From the NCBI RefSeq assembly GCF_000613185.1, contig NZ_CCBB010000003.1, positions 2,294,001-2,358,000 on the forward strand: a stretch of 64,000 nt of DNA, written 5' to 3'. Shown in pieces: positions 17,170 to 26,300 of this stretch (position 1 is the stretch's first letter; each line of letters starts with the position of its first letter). Under the pieces are notes generated by a model. It was given only the letters and a program-made list of their open reading frames with translations, did no database searches and had not been told where the DNA came from. The DNA comes from Mycolicibacterium cosmeticum. GTDB taxonomy: Bacteria > Actinomycetota > Actinomycetes > Mycobacteriales > Mycobacteriaceae. A program made the translations under genes and the position numbers.

Positions 17170-18774
17170 TTAATCTGTGGAAACGCTGCGTGCGGACCGA
17201 AACCATCCCCGGCCGCCGCGAGGGGACCCTGCGACCACCCCGGCGCCCACCAGCAGCGCCAACCAGACCAGATGCGCGCCGATCAGCAGCCCCCGCCCGG
17301 ACGCGGCGGGCGCGCTGCCGCCCACCCGGTACAGCGTGAGATCGCCGTCGCGGTAGGCGACGGGCAGCTTCAACGCCGGTGATCCGGATTCGACCACCAC
17401 CCAGCCGACACCGGCCGCGGCCAGCCGCTCCTGGGACGCCCCGCCGGCCAGCAGCGCGGTCACCTCCCGGCCCTTGGTGCCTTCGCCGGGCACGGTTCGC
17501 CCCCCGATCAGTAGGTCACCGCTGGCCAGCACGTCGGCCGAGACCCAGCGCGGCAGGGGATCGAGCACCGGTGCGGAACCGGCCCACCCGAACCGCCGCA
17601 TACTGTCGGCCGGCAGCACCGCGACGGGACGGGGATCGGCGTTGACCAGCCGGGCCACCGCGGGCCAGCTCGGCGGATAGTGCACCGCCCGCAGCTGACC
17701 TGCCACGCCCCACGCCAGGTCGGGCAGCACGGCGATCAGCGCGGCGGCACACACCACCGCCACCGCGCGGCCGTACCTGGCCACCCCCGCCCCCGCCAGC
17801 ACGTAGCCGGGCAACGCCAGTGCCACCCACTTCTGGCCGTCGCGCAACACCCCCAACCCGGGCACCGCCCGGATCACCGTCTCGAGCAACGCCAGACCGG
17901 GCCCGGTCGCCGCCAGCGCCGGCAGCACCACCGCGACCACGGCCAGCACCAGCAGTGGTCGGGCCGCCCGGACCCGCAGCACCACCGGAAGCCCGACCAC
18001 GACCACCGCAACCAATACGACCGTCGCCACCACGGCGAAAACCGTTGTCCGCGAAGCGGGCACGGCCTGCCCGTTCCAGATTCCGCCGAGACCGGCCAAG
18101 CTGCCCAGCGTCCCCAACCCGGGCTCGGCACGCGCGGCGAACGCCCGAACCCCGCCACTGGCCGAGCCGGACAGCGACCCGGCCACTACCGACGCCGTCA
18201 GCCACGGCAGCGCGGCACCCGCCGACGAGGCCAGCGTCACCCCTACCGAGCGCCATCCCCGCGCGCACACCAGCGCGATCACCGCGGCCAGCATCAGCCC
18301 CGTCGGGGTCAGGCCGGCCAGGGCCAGCCAGAACACCAGCGCGGGCCAACTCTTCCGCAGCGCCGCCGACGCCACCCAGGGCAGGCAGCCGTACCCGACC
18401 AACAGGCTCCAGTGCCCCTGCAACAAGCGTTCGGCGACATAGGGATTCCAGATCGCCAGCGTCACCGCCACGCCCTGACCGGCCACCCCGGTCGCCGGCA
18501 GCAGCACCGCCACCAGGCGGCCCGCACCCCAGCCGGCCAGCCACAGCCCGGCCACCAGCAGGACCTTGACCAGCACCCCGCCGTCGATCACGGTCGACAC
18601 GACGGCGACCAGGAAGTCCTGCGGCAGCGCGCGCGGGGCGGCCTCGGACAAGCCGAGTGCGGCATCGGACAGATACGACCGCGGGGTGGACACCGCGTCG
18701 CGCAGCAGCAGATAACCCGGTCCCAGCAGCGGACCGGTGACGAGCAGGGCCAGCGCCAGCGCGTACGCCGGCAC
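17170..18774 (-). CDS. Polytopic membrane protein (Rv0226c-like)
   Basis: A 534-residue integral membrane protein from GTG 18774, with roughly 11-12 hydrophobic segments and a soluble C-terminal part before a last membrane segment (LLIGAHLVWLALLVGAGVV). The periplasmic-type stretch (DPLPRWVSADVLASGDLLIGG) and overall layout resemble polyprenyl-dependent GT-C-like proteins, but I see no definite catalytic motif. It is the orthologue of Rv0226c by position, downstream of the DUF3068 gene (17-base gap) and co-transcribed with it. A role in export or assembly of arabinan/mannan glycolipids is inferred from context only. Confidence 0.75.
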   Translation of the reverse strand: MPAYALALALLVTGPLLGPGYLLLRDAVSTPRSYLSDAALGLSEAAPRALPQDFLVAVVSTVIDGGVLVKVLLVAGLWLAGWGAGRLVAVLLPATGVAGQGVAVTLAIWNPYVAERLLQGHWSLLVGYGCLPWVASAALRKSWPALVFWLALAGLTPTGLMLAAVIALVCARGWRSVGVTLASSAGAALPWLTASVVAGSLSGSASGGVRAFAARAEPGLGTLGSLAGLGGIWNGQAVPASRTTVFAVVATVVLVAVVVVGLPVVLRVRAARPLLVLAVVAVVLPALAATGPGLALLETVIRAVPGLGVLRDGQKWVALALPGYVLAGAGVARYGRAVAVVCAAALIAVLPDLAWGVAGQLRAVHYPPSWPAVARLVNADPRPVAVLPADSMRRFGWAGSAPVLDPLPRWVSADVLASGDLLIGGRTVPGEGTKGREVTALLAGGASQERLAAAGVGWVVVESGSPALKLPVAYRDGDLTLYRVGGSAPAASGRGLLIGAHLVWLALLVGAGVVAGSPRGGRGWFRSARSVSTD

Positions 18775-18791
18775 TACCGCATGCCGGGCTT

Positions 18792-20003
18792 TCAGACCGG
18801 TCGGTCCGGCGGCAGGTCGGTCGGTCGCCGGGTGGGGATCTTCTCGGTTTGCGCCTCGGCGGCCGGCATCGGACCGGATTCGTCGTCACGGCGGCTGAAG
18901 AACCCGCGATCCGATCCGTCCAGGCCGGGATCGATGAGGGCGGACTCGGCCCGCAGCCCGAACGACCCGAGCAGCACGCCACCCACCAACATCACCAGGC
19001 CCAGGCCGGCGAACGTGATCGGCAGGATCCGGCTCCACAACGCCAGGTTGTCGGCCTCGTCGCGCGCGGCGGAGACCTGGTTCTCCACCGTCGCCTCGGT
19101 GGAGGTCACGGTGTAGTCGGCGAACGTCACCTCCGGTTTGAGGGCGTCGCGTGAGTAGTAGTGAAAGGCGTGCTCTTTGGACTTGACGATGGTGCCGGTC
19201 ACCGGGTCGACCCAGAACGTCCGCTGGGCGGCGTAGTAGCGGGTCATGGTGATGGGCGCGTAGGGATCTTCGGACGGCACGCCCCACTGCTGCGCGAGAG
19301 CGGTCACAGTGCTGTCGATGTCGTTGTCGTACAGCGACGCATACTTGATCGGCTCGGCGAGCTTGCCGTCGGCGTCATAGCCCACGTTCTGGGTGAACCG
19401 GTAGGCGGTCAGCCCGTTGATGTCCTCTTCGCCGTCGTAGTTGGCGTCGAAGGCCTTCTGCGCGATCGGGTCGAAGTACGGGTAGGTCTTCTTCTCGGTG
19501 TCGAACGGGAAGCGGTAGGCCAGCCCCTCGTGCGGCAGCGCGATGTTGGTCGGCGGGTTCTGCTCCTCGATGGTGCGCGGCTTCTGCACGGCGCCGCCGG
19601 GGTTGGTGTCGCTGGAGACCGCCTCGGCCGTGGTCCGGTTGAGTGTCACGGTGTCCACCATGGCCAGCAGCAGACCCTTGTCCTGCTGCTTGTCGGTGCG
19701 TCGCAGCGAGGTGCCGACCTGCAGGGTGACCACATCGGCGTTCGCCGGGGCCTCCACGCTGAGCTGCTGCTGCAACGCCACCGGAACGTTCTTGTTGATG
19801 ACGAAATGTTCCGGCTGGGCCAGCGATGCCGGGTCCAGCGCGGTCCCGGTGCCCTCGCTCATCAGGTCGGCTTCGAGATCCAGCGGAATCTTGGCGATCT
19901 TGCCCTTGGTGTACGTCGACAACAGCAACGCGGCGATGAGCAGGGCAGCGCCGAGCCCCATCAGTCCGCACGCTGCGATTCGCAGGGCCACTGCGCGGTT
20001 CAA
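18792..20003 (-). CDS. DUF3068 (PorA-family) membrane protein, Rv0227c-like
   Basis: A 403-residue protein with an N-terminal transmembrane anchor (CGLMGLGAALLIAALLLSTY), a large extracytoplasmic domain (about 35-330) and a C-terminal membrane helix (ILPITFAGLGLVMLVGGVLLGSF), then a charged Pro-rich tail. The domain is DUF3068; I recall Corynebacteriales members (MSMEG_0317, NCgl2760) being required for lipomannan maturation and lipoarabinomannan synthesis. TTG at 20003 has a good AAGGGAG binding site six bases upstream, which decides the start. It heads an operon with the Rv0226c-like gene and is divergent from the acyltransferase. Confidence 0.85.
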   Translation of the reverse strand: MNRAVALRIAACGLMGLGAALLIAALLLSTYTKGKIAKIPLDLEADLMSEGTGTALDPASLAQPEHFVINKNVPVALQQQLSVEAPANADVVTLQVGTSLRRTDKQQDKGLLLAMVDTVTLNRTTAEAVSSDTNPGGAVQKPRTIEEQNPPTNIALPHEGLAYRFPFDTEKKTYPYFDPIAQKAFDANYDGEEDINGLTAYRFTQNVGYDADGKLAEPIKYASLYDNDIDSTVTALAQQWGVPSEDPYAPITMTRYYAAQRTFWVDPVTGTIVKSKEHAFHYYSRDALKPEVTFADYTVTSTEATVENQVSAARDEADNLALWSRILPITFAGLGLVMLVGGVLLGSFGLRAESALIDPGLDGSDRGFFSRRDDESGPMPAAEAQTEKIPTRRPTDLPPDRPV

Positions 20004-20129
20004 CCCGTGCTCCCTTCGGTCGGACTTGACCCTAACAGCACACCGTAAGGGGGATGTTCAGGACAACTCCACCTCTGCTGACTACCCGGTCGGTGCGCGG
20101 TATCCCGCTCGACCGGCAGACTGTTGGCC

Positions 20130-21299
20130 ATGGGCACTTCCGAGATCGGCGGGACGCGTAGTTTCCTGCCCGCGGTCGAGGGGATGCGGGCCTGCGCCGC
20201 CATCGGCGTGGTGCTCACCCACGTGGCCTTCCAGACCGGGCACACCGGCGGTGTCGGCGGCCGGCTGCTGGGGCGGTTCGATCTGGCGGTGGCGGTGTTC
20301 TTCGCGCTGTCGGGCTTCCTGCTGTGGCGCGGCCACGCGGCCGCCGCGCGTGGCCTGCGCAAACGCCCACCGACCGGGCACTATCTGCGGTCGCGGCTGG
20401 TGCGCATCATGCCCGGCTATCTGGTGGCCGTCGTGGTGGTGCTCACCCTGCTGCCGGATGCCGATGCCGATTTCACCGTATGGCTGGCCAACCTGACGCT
20501 CACCCAGATCTACGTTCCGCTGACGCTGACCGCCGGGCTCACCCAGATGTGGAGTCTGTCGGTGGAGGTCAGTTTCTACCTGGCGCTGCCGCTGCTGGCG
20601 TTGCTGGCCCGCCGGCTGCCGGTGCGGGCACGGATCCCGGCCATCGCCGCGGTGGCCCTCGCCAGTCTGGCGTGGGGGCTGCTGCCGCTGCACCCGCCGG
20701 CCGGCGTGAACCCGCTGAACTGGCCGCCGGCCTTCTTCTCCTGGTTCGCTGCCGGCATGCTGCTGGCCGAGTTGACCGTCAGCCCGGTGGGACTGCCGCA
20801 CCGGCTGGCCCGCAGCCGCGTGGTGATGGCCGCGGTGGCGGGCATCGCGTTCGTCGTCGCCGCGTCGCCGCTGGCCGGTCCGGAAGGCCTGACGCCGGGC
20901 ACCGTGGGCCAGTTCGTGGTGAAGGTGACGATGGGCGCGGTGGTCGCCGGCGCCCTGGTGGCGCCGCTGGTGCTGGACCGGCCCGAGACACCGCACCGGC
21001 TACTGGGCAGCCGGCCCATGGTGACGCTGGGCCGCTGGTCCTACGGGCTGTTCGTCTGGCACCTGGCGGCCCTGGCCATGGTCTTCCCGATCATCGGGCA
21101 GTTCCCGTTCAACGGGCACATGCCCACGGTGCTGGTGCTCACGCTGATCTTCGGCTTCGCGATCGCGGCGGTCAGCTACGCCCTGGTCGAATCGCCGTGC
21201 CGCAACGCGCTGCGCCGCTGGGAGTACCGCAGGGGGCCGGCGCCGCCCCCGCTGGACAGTTCGGTCACCGAAGACCCCGAGCCCGCCATCGCGCGGTGA
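20130..21299 (+). CDS. AT3-family membrane acyltransferase (Rv0228-like, TmaT type)
   Basis: A 389-residue acyltransferase-3 membrane protein with about ten helices. The conserved histidine is in AIGVVLTHVAFQ near the N-terminus, followed by FDLAVAVFFALSGFLLWRG and TQMWSLSVEVSFYLALPL; the last helices end with a LVESPCRNALRRWE-type AT3 terminus. AT3 enzymes move acyl groups across the membrane to a sugar. The orthologue group includes TmaT, which acetylates trehalose monomycolate for MmpL3-dependent transport; assignment to that exact member rests on synteny with Rv0228. ATG 20130 was chosen over TTG 20124. It is divergent from the DUF3068 gene. Confidence 0.8.
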   Translation: MGTSEIGGTRSFLPAVEGMRACAAIGVVLTHVAFQTGHTGGVGGRLLGRFDLAVAVFFALSGFLLWRGHAAAARGLRKRPPTGHYLRSRLVRIMPGYLVAVVVVLTLLPDADADFTVWLANLTLTQIYVPLTLTAGLTQMWSLSVEVSFYLALPLLALLARRLPVRARIPAIAAVALASLAWGLLPLHPPAGVNPLNWPPAFFSWFAAGMLLAELTVSPVGLPHRLARSRVVMAAVAGIAFVVAASPLAGPEGLTPGTVGQFVVKVTMGAVVAGALVAPLVLDRPETPHRLLGSRPMVTLGRWSYGLFVWHLAALAMVFPIIGQFPFNGHMPTVLVLTLIFGFAIAAVSYALVESPCRNALRRWEYRRGPAPPPLDSSVTEDPEPAIAR

Positions 21300-21345
21300 C
21301 GGGCCGGGATCGACTTTATCCGGTACCGCGGGTACCGTTACGCCG

Positions 21346-22242
21346 ATGGAGCTGTTGGATACCGACACCCCGGACGGCACCGCCATCGCCTTGCATGCCC
21401 GTCCCGTGCAGTTCGACCTGACCGACGTCCCGGCGCATTACGTCTACGGATATCCCGTCGCCACGCACCTCTACAACGGCCTGAGCCTGCTGCTGCCGGC
21501 CGGCGAGGAGTGGTTCATCACCGTCCTGAAAGAGGCGCTGCCGCACATCCAGGACGAGAAGCTGCGTGAGGACGTCATCGGCTTCATGGGCCAGGAGTCC
21601 ATGCACGCCAACGCCCACGTCGGGCTCAACGAGTACCTGACCCGGCACGGTATCGACCCCGCACCGATGCTCGACCGCGCCAACTGGGTGTTCGGCCACC
21701 TGCTCGGTCCGCGCCAGACGACGGGGGAGGAAGCGCACAACTACCTGGTCGAGCGGCTGGCGGTGATCGCCGCGCTGGAGCACATCTTCGCCTTCCTCGG
21801 CGACTGGGTGCTCAACGCGGATCGGCTCAACGACACCACCGTCCACCCGGTGGTGCTCGACCTGCTGCGCTGGCACGGGGCCGAGGAGGTCGAGCACCGC
21901 ATGGTCTCGCATGACGTGCTGCACTACTTCGACGGCAGCTACGTCCGCCGGGCGCGCGCCCAGGTGGTCGTCGCCCCGGTCCTGCTGTACCTGATCTGGC
22001 AGGGCATCCGCTATCTGATGCGCGTCGACCCGAATGTCACGATGTCACGTCGGCAGCGGAAGGTGGTGTGGCGCAACCTGTTCCGGTCCGCCCGTCGCGG
22101 CGTGACGCCGCCCATCCGGCACCTGGTGCTGCGCGCCCTGCAGTACTTCTCGCCCTGGTATCACCCCGGCGACGTCGGCGACACCGCGCAGGCGGTGGCC
22201 TATCTGGCGTCCTCGCCGGCCACCCGGCCCGCCGCGCAGTGA
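21346..22242 (+). CDS. Metal-dependent hydrolase family protein, probable di-iron enzyme
   Basis: A 298-residue protein of the bacterial 'metal-dependent hydrolase' family (PF10118/COG3687). The helical core has spaced Glu/His residues as in ferritin-like di-iron proteins: LLLPAGEEWFI, FMGQESMHANAH, VIAALEHIFAFLGDW and WHGAEEVEHRMVSHDV. No hydrolase activity is well established for the family. The stop overlaps the start of a ferredoxin-type reductase gene (GTGA), which points instead to an electron-accepting oxygenase or hydroxylase. It may be membrane-associated through ARAQVVVAPVLLYLIWQGI. The pair sits just before aftD, where M. tuberculosis has other genes. Confidence 0.75.
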   Translation: MELLDTDTPDGTAIALHARPVQFDLTDVPAHYVYGYPVATHLYNGLSLLLPAGEEWFITVLKEALPHIQDEKLREDVIGFMGQESMHANAHVGLNEYLTRHGIDPAPMLDRANWVFGHLLGPRQTTGEEAHNYLVERLAVIAALEHIFAFLGDWVLNADRLNDTTVHPVVLDLLRWHGAEEVEHRMVSHDVLHYFDGSYVRRARAQVVVAPVLLYLIWQGIRYLMRVDPNVTMSRRQRKVVWRNLFRSARRGVTPPIRHLVLRALQYFSPWYHPGDVGDTAQAVAYLASSPATRPAAQ

Positions 22243-23306
22243 AACACGTCCCGCCGGTCGGCGCGCCCATCGACGACCGGGCCATCAATGTGGTGGCCAC
22301 GGTGCTGGACAAGTTCTGGCTGCGTCCGGTGACCCGCAAGGGTTACACCGATCACCGCGCGGTGCGCAGCCCCGACGACCCGATGACGTTGGTGCTCACC
22401 GACCGTGTCGTGGTCGCCAGCGACAACGACGTGGTGGCACTGACTTTCGCCGATCCCGGTGGCGGGCCGTTGCCGGCCTGGCAGCCGGGTTCGCACCTCG
22501 ATCTGCACCTGCCGTCCGGCCGGCGACGGCAGTACTCACTGTGCGGTGACCCGCAGGACCGGTCCCGTTACCGCATCGCGGTACGCAAGATCCCCACCGG
22601 CGGTGGGGGTTCGCTGGAGATGCACGCGCTGGCCGAAGGGGACACCGTCACGGTGCGCGGGCCGCGCAACGGCTTTCCGTTCATCCCGCATCCGCGCGTG
22701 CTCTACCTGGCCGGTGGCATCGGCATCACGCCGATCCTGCCGATGGTGCGGGCCGCCCAGCGGTTGGGTCTGGACTGGCATTTCGTGTACTGCGGCCGCA
22801 GCGCCGACACCATCCCGTTCCTCGACGAGATGTGGCAGTGGGATCCGGCCCGGGTCACCATCCGCCTCGACGACGAGCACGGCATCCCCACGGCCGACGA
22901 CCTGCTGCGCCACGCGCCCCGGGCCGGTGCGGTGTACGTGTGCGGGCCCCCGCCGATGATCGAGACCGTGCGCCACGGGTTCGGCCGAACCGATTCCAGC
23001 GCACTGTATTTCGAGCGTTTCAGCGCACCTCCGGTTGTCGACGGCAGCCCGTTCGAGGTCGAGTTGGCCGGCACCGGTGAGGTGGTCTCCGTCGCGGCCG
23101 ACGAGACGCTGCTGCAGGCGCTGACCCGGGTCCGACCCGACATCGCGTACTCGTGCCGACAGGGTTTCTGCGGTACCTGCAAGATCGGGGTGCTAGCCGG
23201 CGCGCCCGACCACCGGGACAACCGGCTGACCGACGACGAACGTCAGTCCTCGATGCTCACCTGCGTATCACGTTCGCTCTCACCGCGTCTGGTGCTCGAC
23301 GCATAG
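22239..23306 (+). CDS. Ferredoxin-NADP reductase type electron-transfer protein with C-terminal 2Fe-2S domain
   Basis: A 355-residue protein from GTG 22239, overlapping the previous stop by 4 bases. Domains in order: a flavin-binding barrel (WQPGSHLDLHLPSGRRRQYSL, the RxYSL FMN/FAD motif), a nucleotide-binding domain (YLAGGIGITPILPMV, then YVCGPPPMI) and a plant-type 2Fe-2S ferredoxin (SCRQGFCGTCKIGVL plus a later cysteine in MLTCVSRS), as in phthalate dioxygenase reductase. It would pass electrons from NAD(P)H to an oxygenase, most likely the di-iron protein encoded immediately upstream. Its 3' end overlaps convergent aftD by 64 bases. Confidence 0.85.
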   Translation: MKHVPPVGAPIDDRAINVVATVLDKFWLRPVTRKGYTDHRAVRSPDDPMTLVLTDRVVVASDNDVVALTFADPGGGPLPAWQPGSHLDLHLPSGRRRQYSLCGDPQDRSRYRIAVRKIPTGGGGSLEMHALAEGDTVTVRGPRNGFPFIPHPRVLYLAGGIGITPILPMVRAAQRLGLDWHFVYCGRSADTIPFLDEMWQWDPARVTIRLDDEHGIPTADDLLRHAPRAGAVYVCGPPPMIETVRHGFGRTDSSALYFERFSAPPVVDGSPFEVELAGTGEVVSVAADETLLQALTRVRPDIAYSCRQGFCGTCKIGVLAGAPDHRDNRLTDDERQSSMLTCVSRSLSPRLVLDA

Positions 23307-26300
23307 ACCACCGTCGACGCGGCGAGCATGGCCACCGCGGTCAGTGCCGGCAGTTGCACCCACGGGGAATGGCCGACATAACCGTCCACCGACCGCCACG
23401 GATACCGCGACAGCGCCGCCCCGGCCAGGATCAGGCCCGCGGCGCAGGTGCCGACGGTGACCGTCTCCAGCGGTCGGGGCCGGTGCCGCAGCAGATGCCG
23501 CGCGCCGAGCGCCGCCGCGACCACCACCGCGCCGGCCACCCCGCTGATCACCGCGCCGGCCGCCAAGGCCAGGACCCCCAGCAGGACCGGCCGCGGCTGC
23601 CAGGTGCGCACGGGCTCACCGGCGCGTGGACGCCGGATCGGCAGCAGCGCAAGCAGCGCCAGGATCGGCAGCAGGGCCAACCCACCGAACAGCCCGACGC
23701 GGTAGGCCGCGTTCGAGGGGAAGGTCAGGGTGATCGGACCCGACGTGTCCGCCGGGACCACCCACCCCTGCTGCCAGCCGTTGACGGTGACCGGCCGCAG
23801 TGCGGCACCGCCGGCGGTATGGGCCACCCAGCCCGGGTTGCGGCTCTCGGGCACCACCAGGATCCGATCCTGGCCGGACGCCGTGACGTCGACCTCCCGA
23901 CGGTCCGGTCCCCACTGCCCGCGGTGAACCGGATCCATTGGAGCGGAATGCAATTCGCGTGATGCCGGTGCCGCCAGCGCGATCCCGTCGACGAAGAACG
24001 ACGGCCCCGGACTGATCAGCAGTTCCTGCTGCCCGGCGGGCAGCGCGATCGGCCGGTTCTGGCAGGGGCTGGCGGCGATCGGCGCACCGTCGAGCAGTGC
24101 GCCGACGGTGGTGGTGATCGAGGTCTGCACGAACTGGCCGGCCACCCCGATGATCGGCCCCTGCCCGCAGGGCAACGTGATGGCGCGCGTGCGGTTGGCC
24201 GCGCCGTCGGCGGCGGCGACGGGCCGGTGGGCCCGGTCCAGCGCCGTCACCTCCGCCAGCCCTGGCGGCTTGAGCTGGTCGAAACCCAGTGCGTTGCGGT
24301 CGATCACGTCACGCCAGTCCAGGATGGACACGGTGATGGTGTCGGTCACCCGCGGTTTGAGGTCGACGGTCTGGGTCTTGGTGCCGGTCAGCGGGCGTAC
24401 CTGCGGGCCGTCGCCGAGATCGATGGCCACCATGGTCGGATGCGCGGGCAGCTCCGAGCTGCTCGGCGCCAGCATCAGCGCCGCCACCTCCGCGGGTCTG
24501 GGCAGTTTGACCGTGAGGCTGGGCGCGGTCTTGAACTGCACCACGTTCTGCGGTGCGGTCCACGCCGTGTGCGGATCACCGTCGGCGGCGGCGTACGCCG
24601 AACCGAGCACGTCGATCGGGTCGGCGTCACCGGTGGCACGCGCGGTGGCGGGCATCGCGATCAGGTCCGCCAGGCGCGGGCCCTGACGGGCCCGGACCCA
24701 GACGGTCGGGGTGACCGACGTGGCCGCGGGCACGGTCAGGGTGCGGCTCAGGTTCACCGGCTCCTCGGGGGCCAGCGCCATCGCCGCGGCGCACCGCACC
24801 CCGTCCGGCGCCGTCGCGCATCCGGGCTGTCCCTGCAATTCCGTGCCGAGATCCCATTGCGCCACTTCCGATCCCGCGGGCGGGCCGGGTACCTCGACGG
24901 TGTGGCGCAGATTGACCGGATGGGCGAAACCGGAGGCGTCGTACTGGGTGACCGTGAAGTCGGTGATGCCGAACTGGACGCCGGGGGAGCCGTCGTTGGT
25001 GCCGACCGCGGTGATGCGCATCCACGGCGTCTCGCCGTAGGGCAGGGCCACCGACAGCGGCTTGCCCGGCTGGTCGAACCGCAAGGTGGTGGTGCCGTTG
25101 GCGGTCGACACCTCGATCCTGCGCACCTGGGCCCCGACGGCCGTGGCGCTCGGGGTGATGGTGAGTGAGGCGTTGGTGATCGGGTGGTCGAAGTCGACCT
25201 GCAGCCACTGCCCCACCGCGGTCTGCAACGCGTTGGAGACCCAGCTGGTCGACGAGTCCCCGTCGATCGCGGCGGCCGGGCCGGTCGACGGCGAGACATT
25301 GGGCAGTGCGGTGGAATCCGCTGCCGAACTGGACGCGGTGATCCGGCCGCCGGACCATCGGCCGTAGACCGGATCGGTGCCGGCGGGATAGTCCATCACC
25401 CGGTTGAAGGTGTGCCGCGGATCATCGGGGGTACGCACGGCCGACGAGTGGTTGTCCACCCGGCCGTAGTCGGTCTCGCGAGCCAACGGGGTGTCGGTGA
25501 CGGTGACCAGCGGAGCAGGCAGTCCGGCACGTTCGGCGTCGGCCGTCAGCAGCATCGGGCCCAGCGGCTCTCTGCCCAGCAGTCGGCGCCGTTCGTTGAG
25601 GCGCAACAACGCTTCCGGGCCGCCGTCCACGCGGGCCAACGCGTCGGTGTCCACCAGATACGGTCCGGTGACGGCGTTGCGCACGCGGTAGATCTCCACC
25701 GCTGGATACCGGGGTCGCAACCCGCTGTCGGCGACGAATCCCTCCAGCAGGCCGGCCCCGACAGGCTCCCCGAAGGAGGCCACCTTCGTCAGGCCGGGGG
25801 AGTGGTCCACGGCGCGGTGCACCAGCAGTGGCCGCGCCGACCGGGACGTCTCGGGATCCAGGTCGTTGCGCACCACCAGATAGGAAATGCCTTGCTGGGC
25901 AAGGGTGTCGGCGAGCCCGGCGGACGGCCGGCCGGCCGCGAACAGGCGCTGCACCGAATCCAGCGCGCGGATGGTCTCCGGCGGGGTGAGCGGAATGGAA
26001 TCCCGTACCCCCCATGGGCTGTCGCCGAGGACCTGCAGCGGTTCGTCGTGGGTGTTGCCCCACGTCTGGGTGGCGAACGGGGCGCCGGGCGCCACCAGCA
26101 CCCGGCCCCGGTCGGTGTTGTGCTCGTCGAGCCAGCGGGCCGTGTCGTGCCAGTACTGCGGAATCGCGCTGAAGCTGCCGGGCGGGGTGAGCCGGCCGGT
26201 CCACGCCAGCGACGACCCCGCGGCCAACGCGGCCAGCACGACGATGGCCACCGCCACCCGCCGGTCCTTCTCCGGGTGCGTCCACACCGGCAGCCACACC

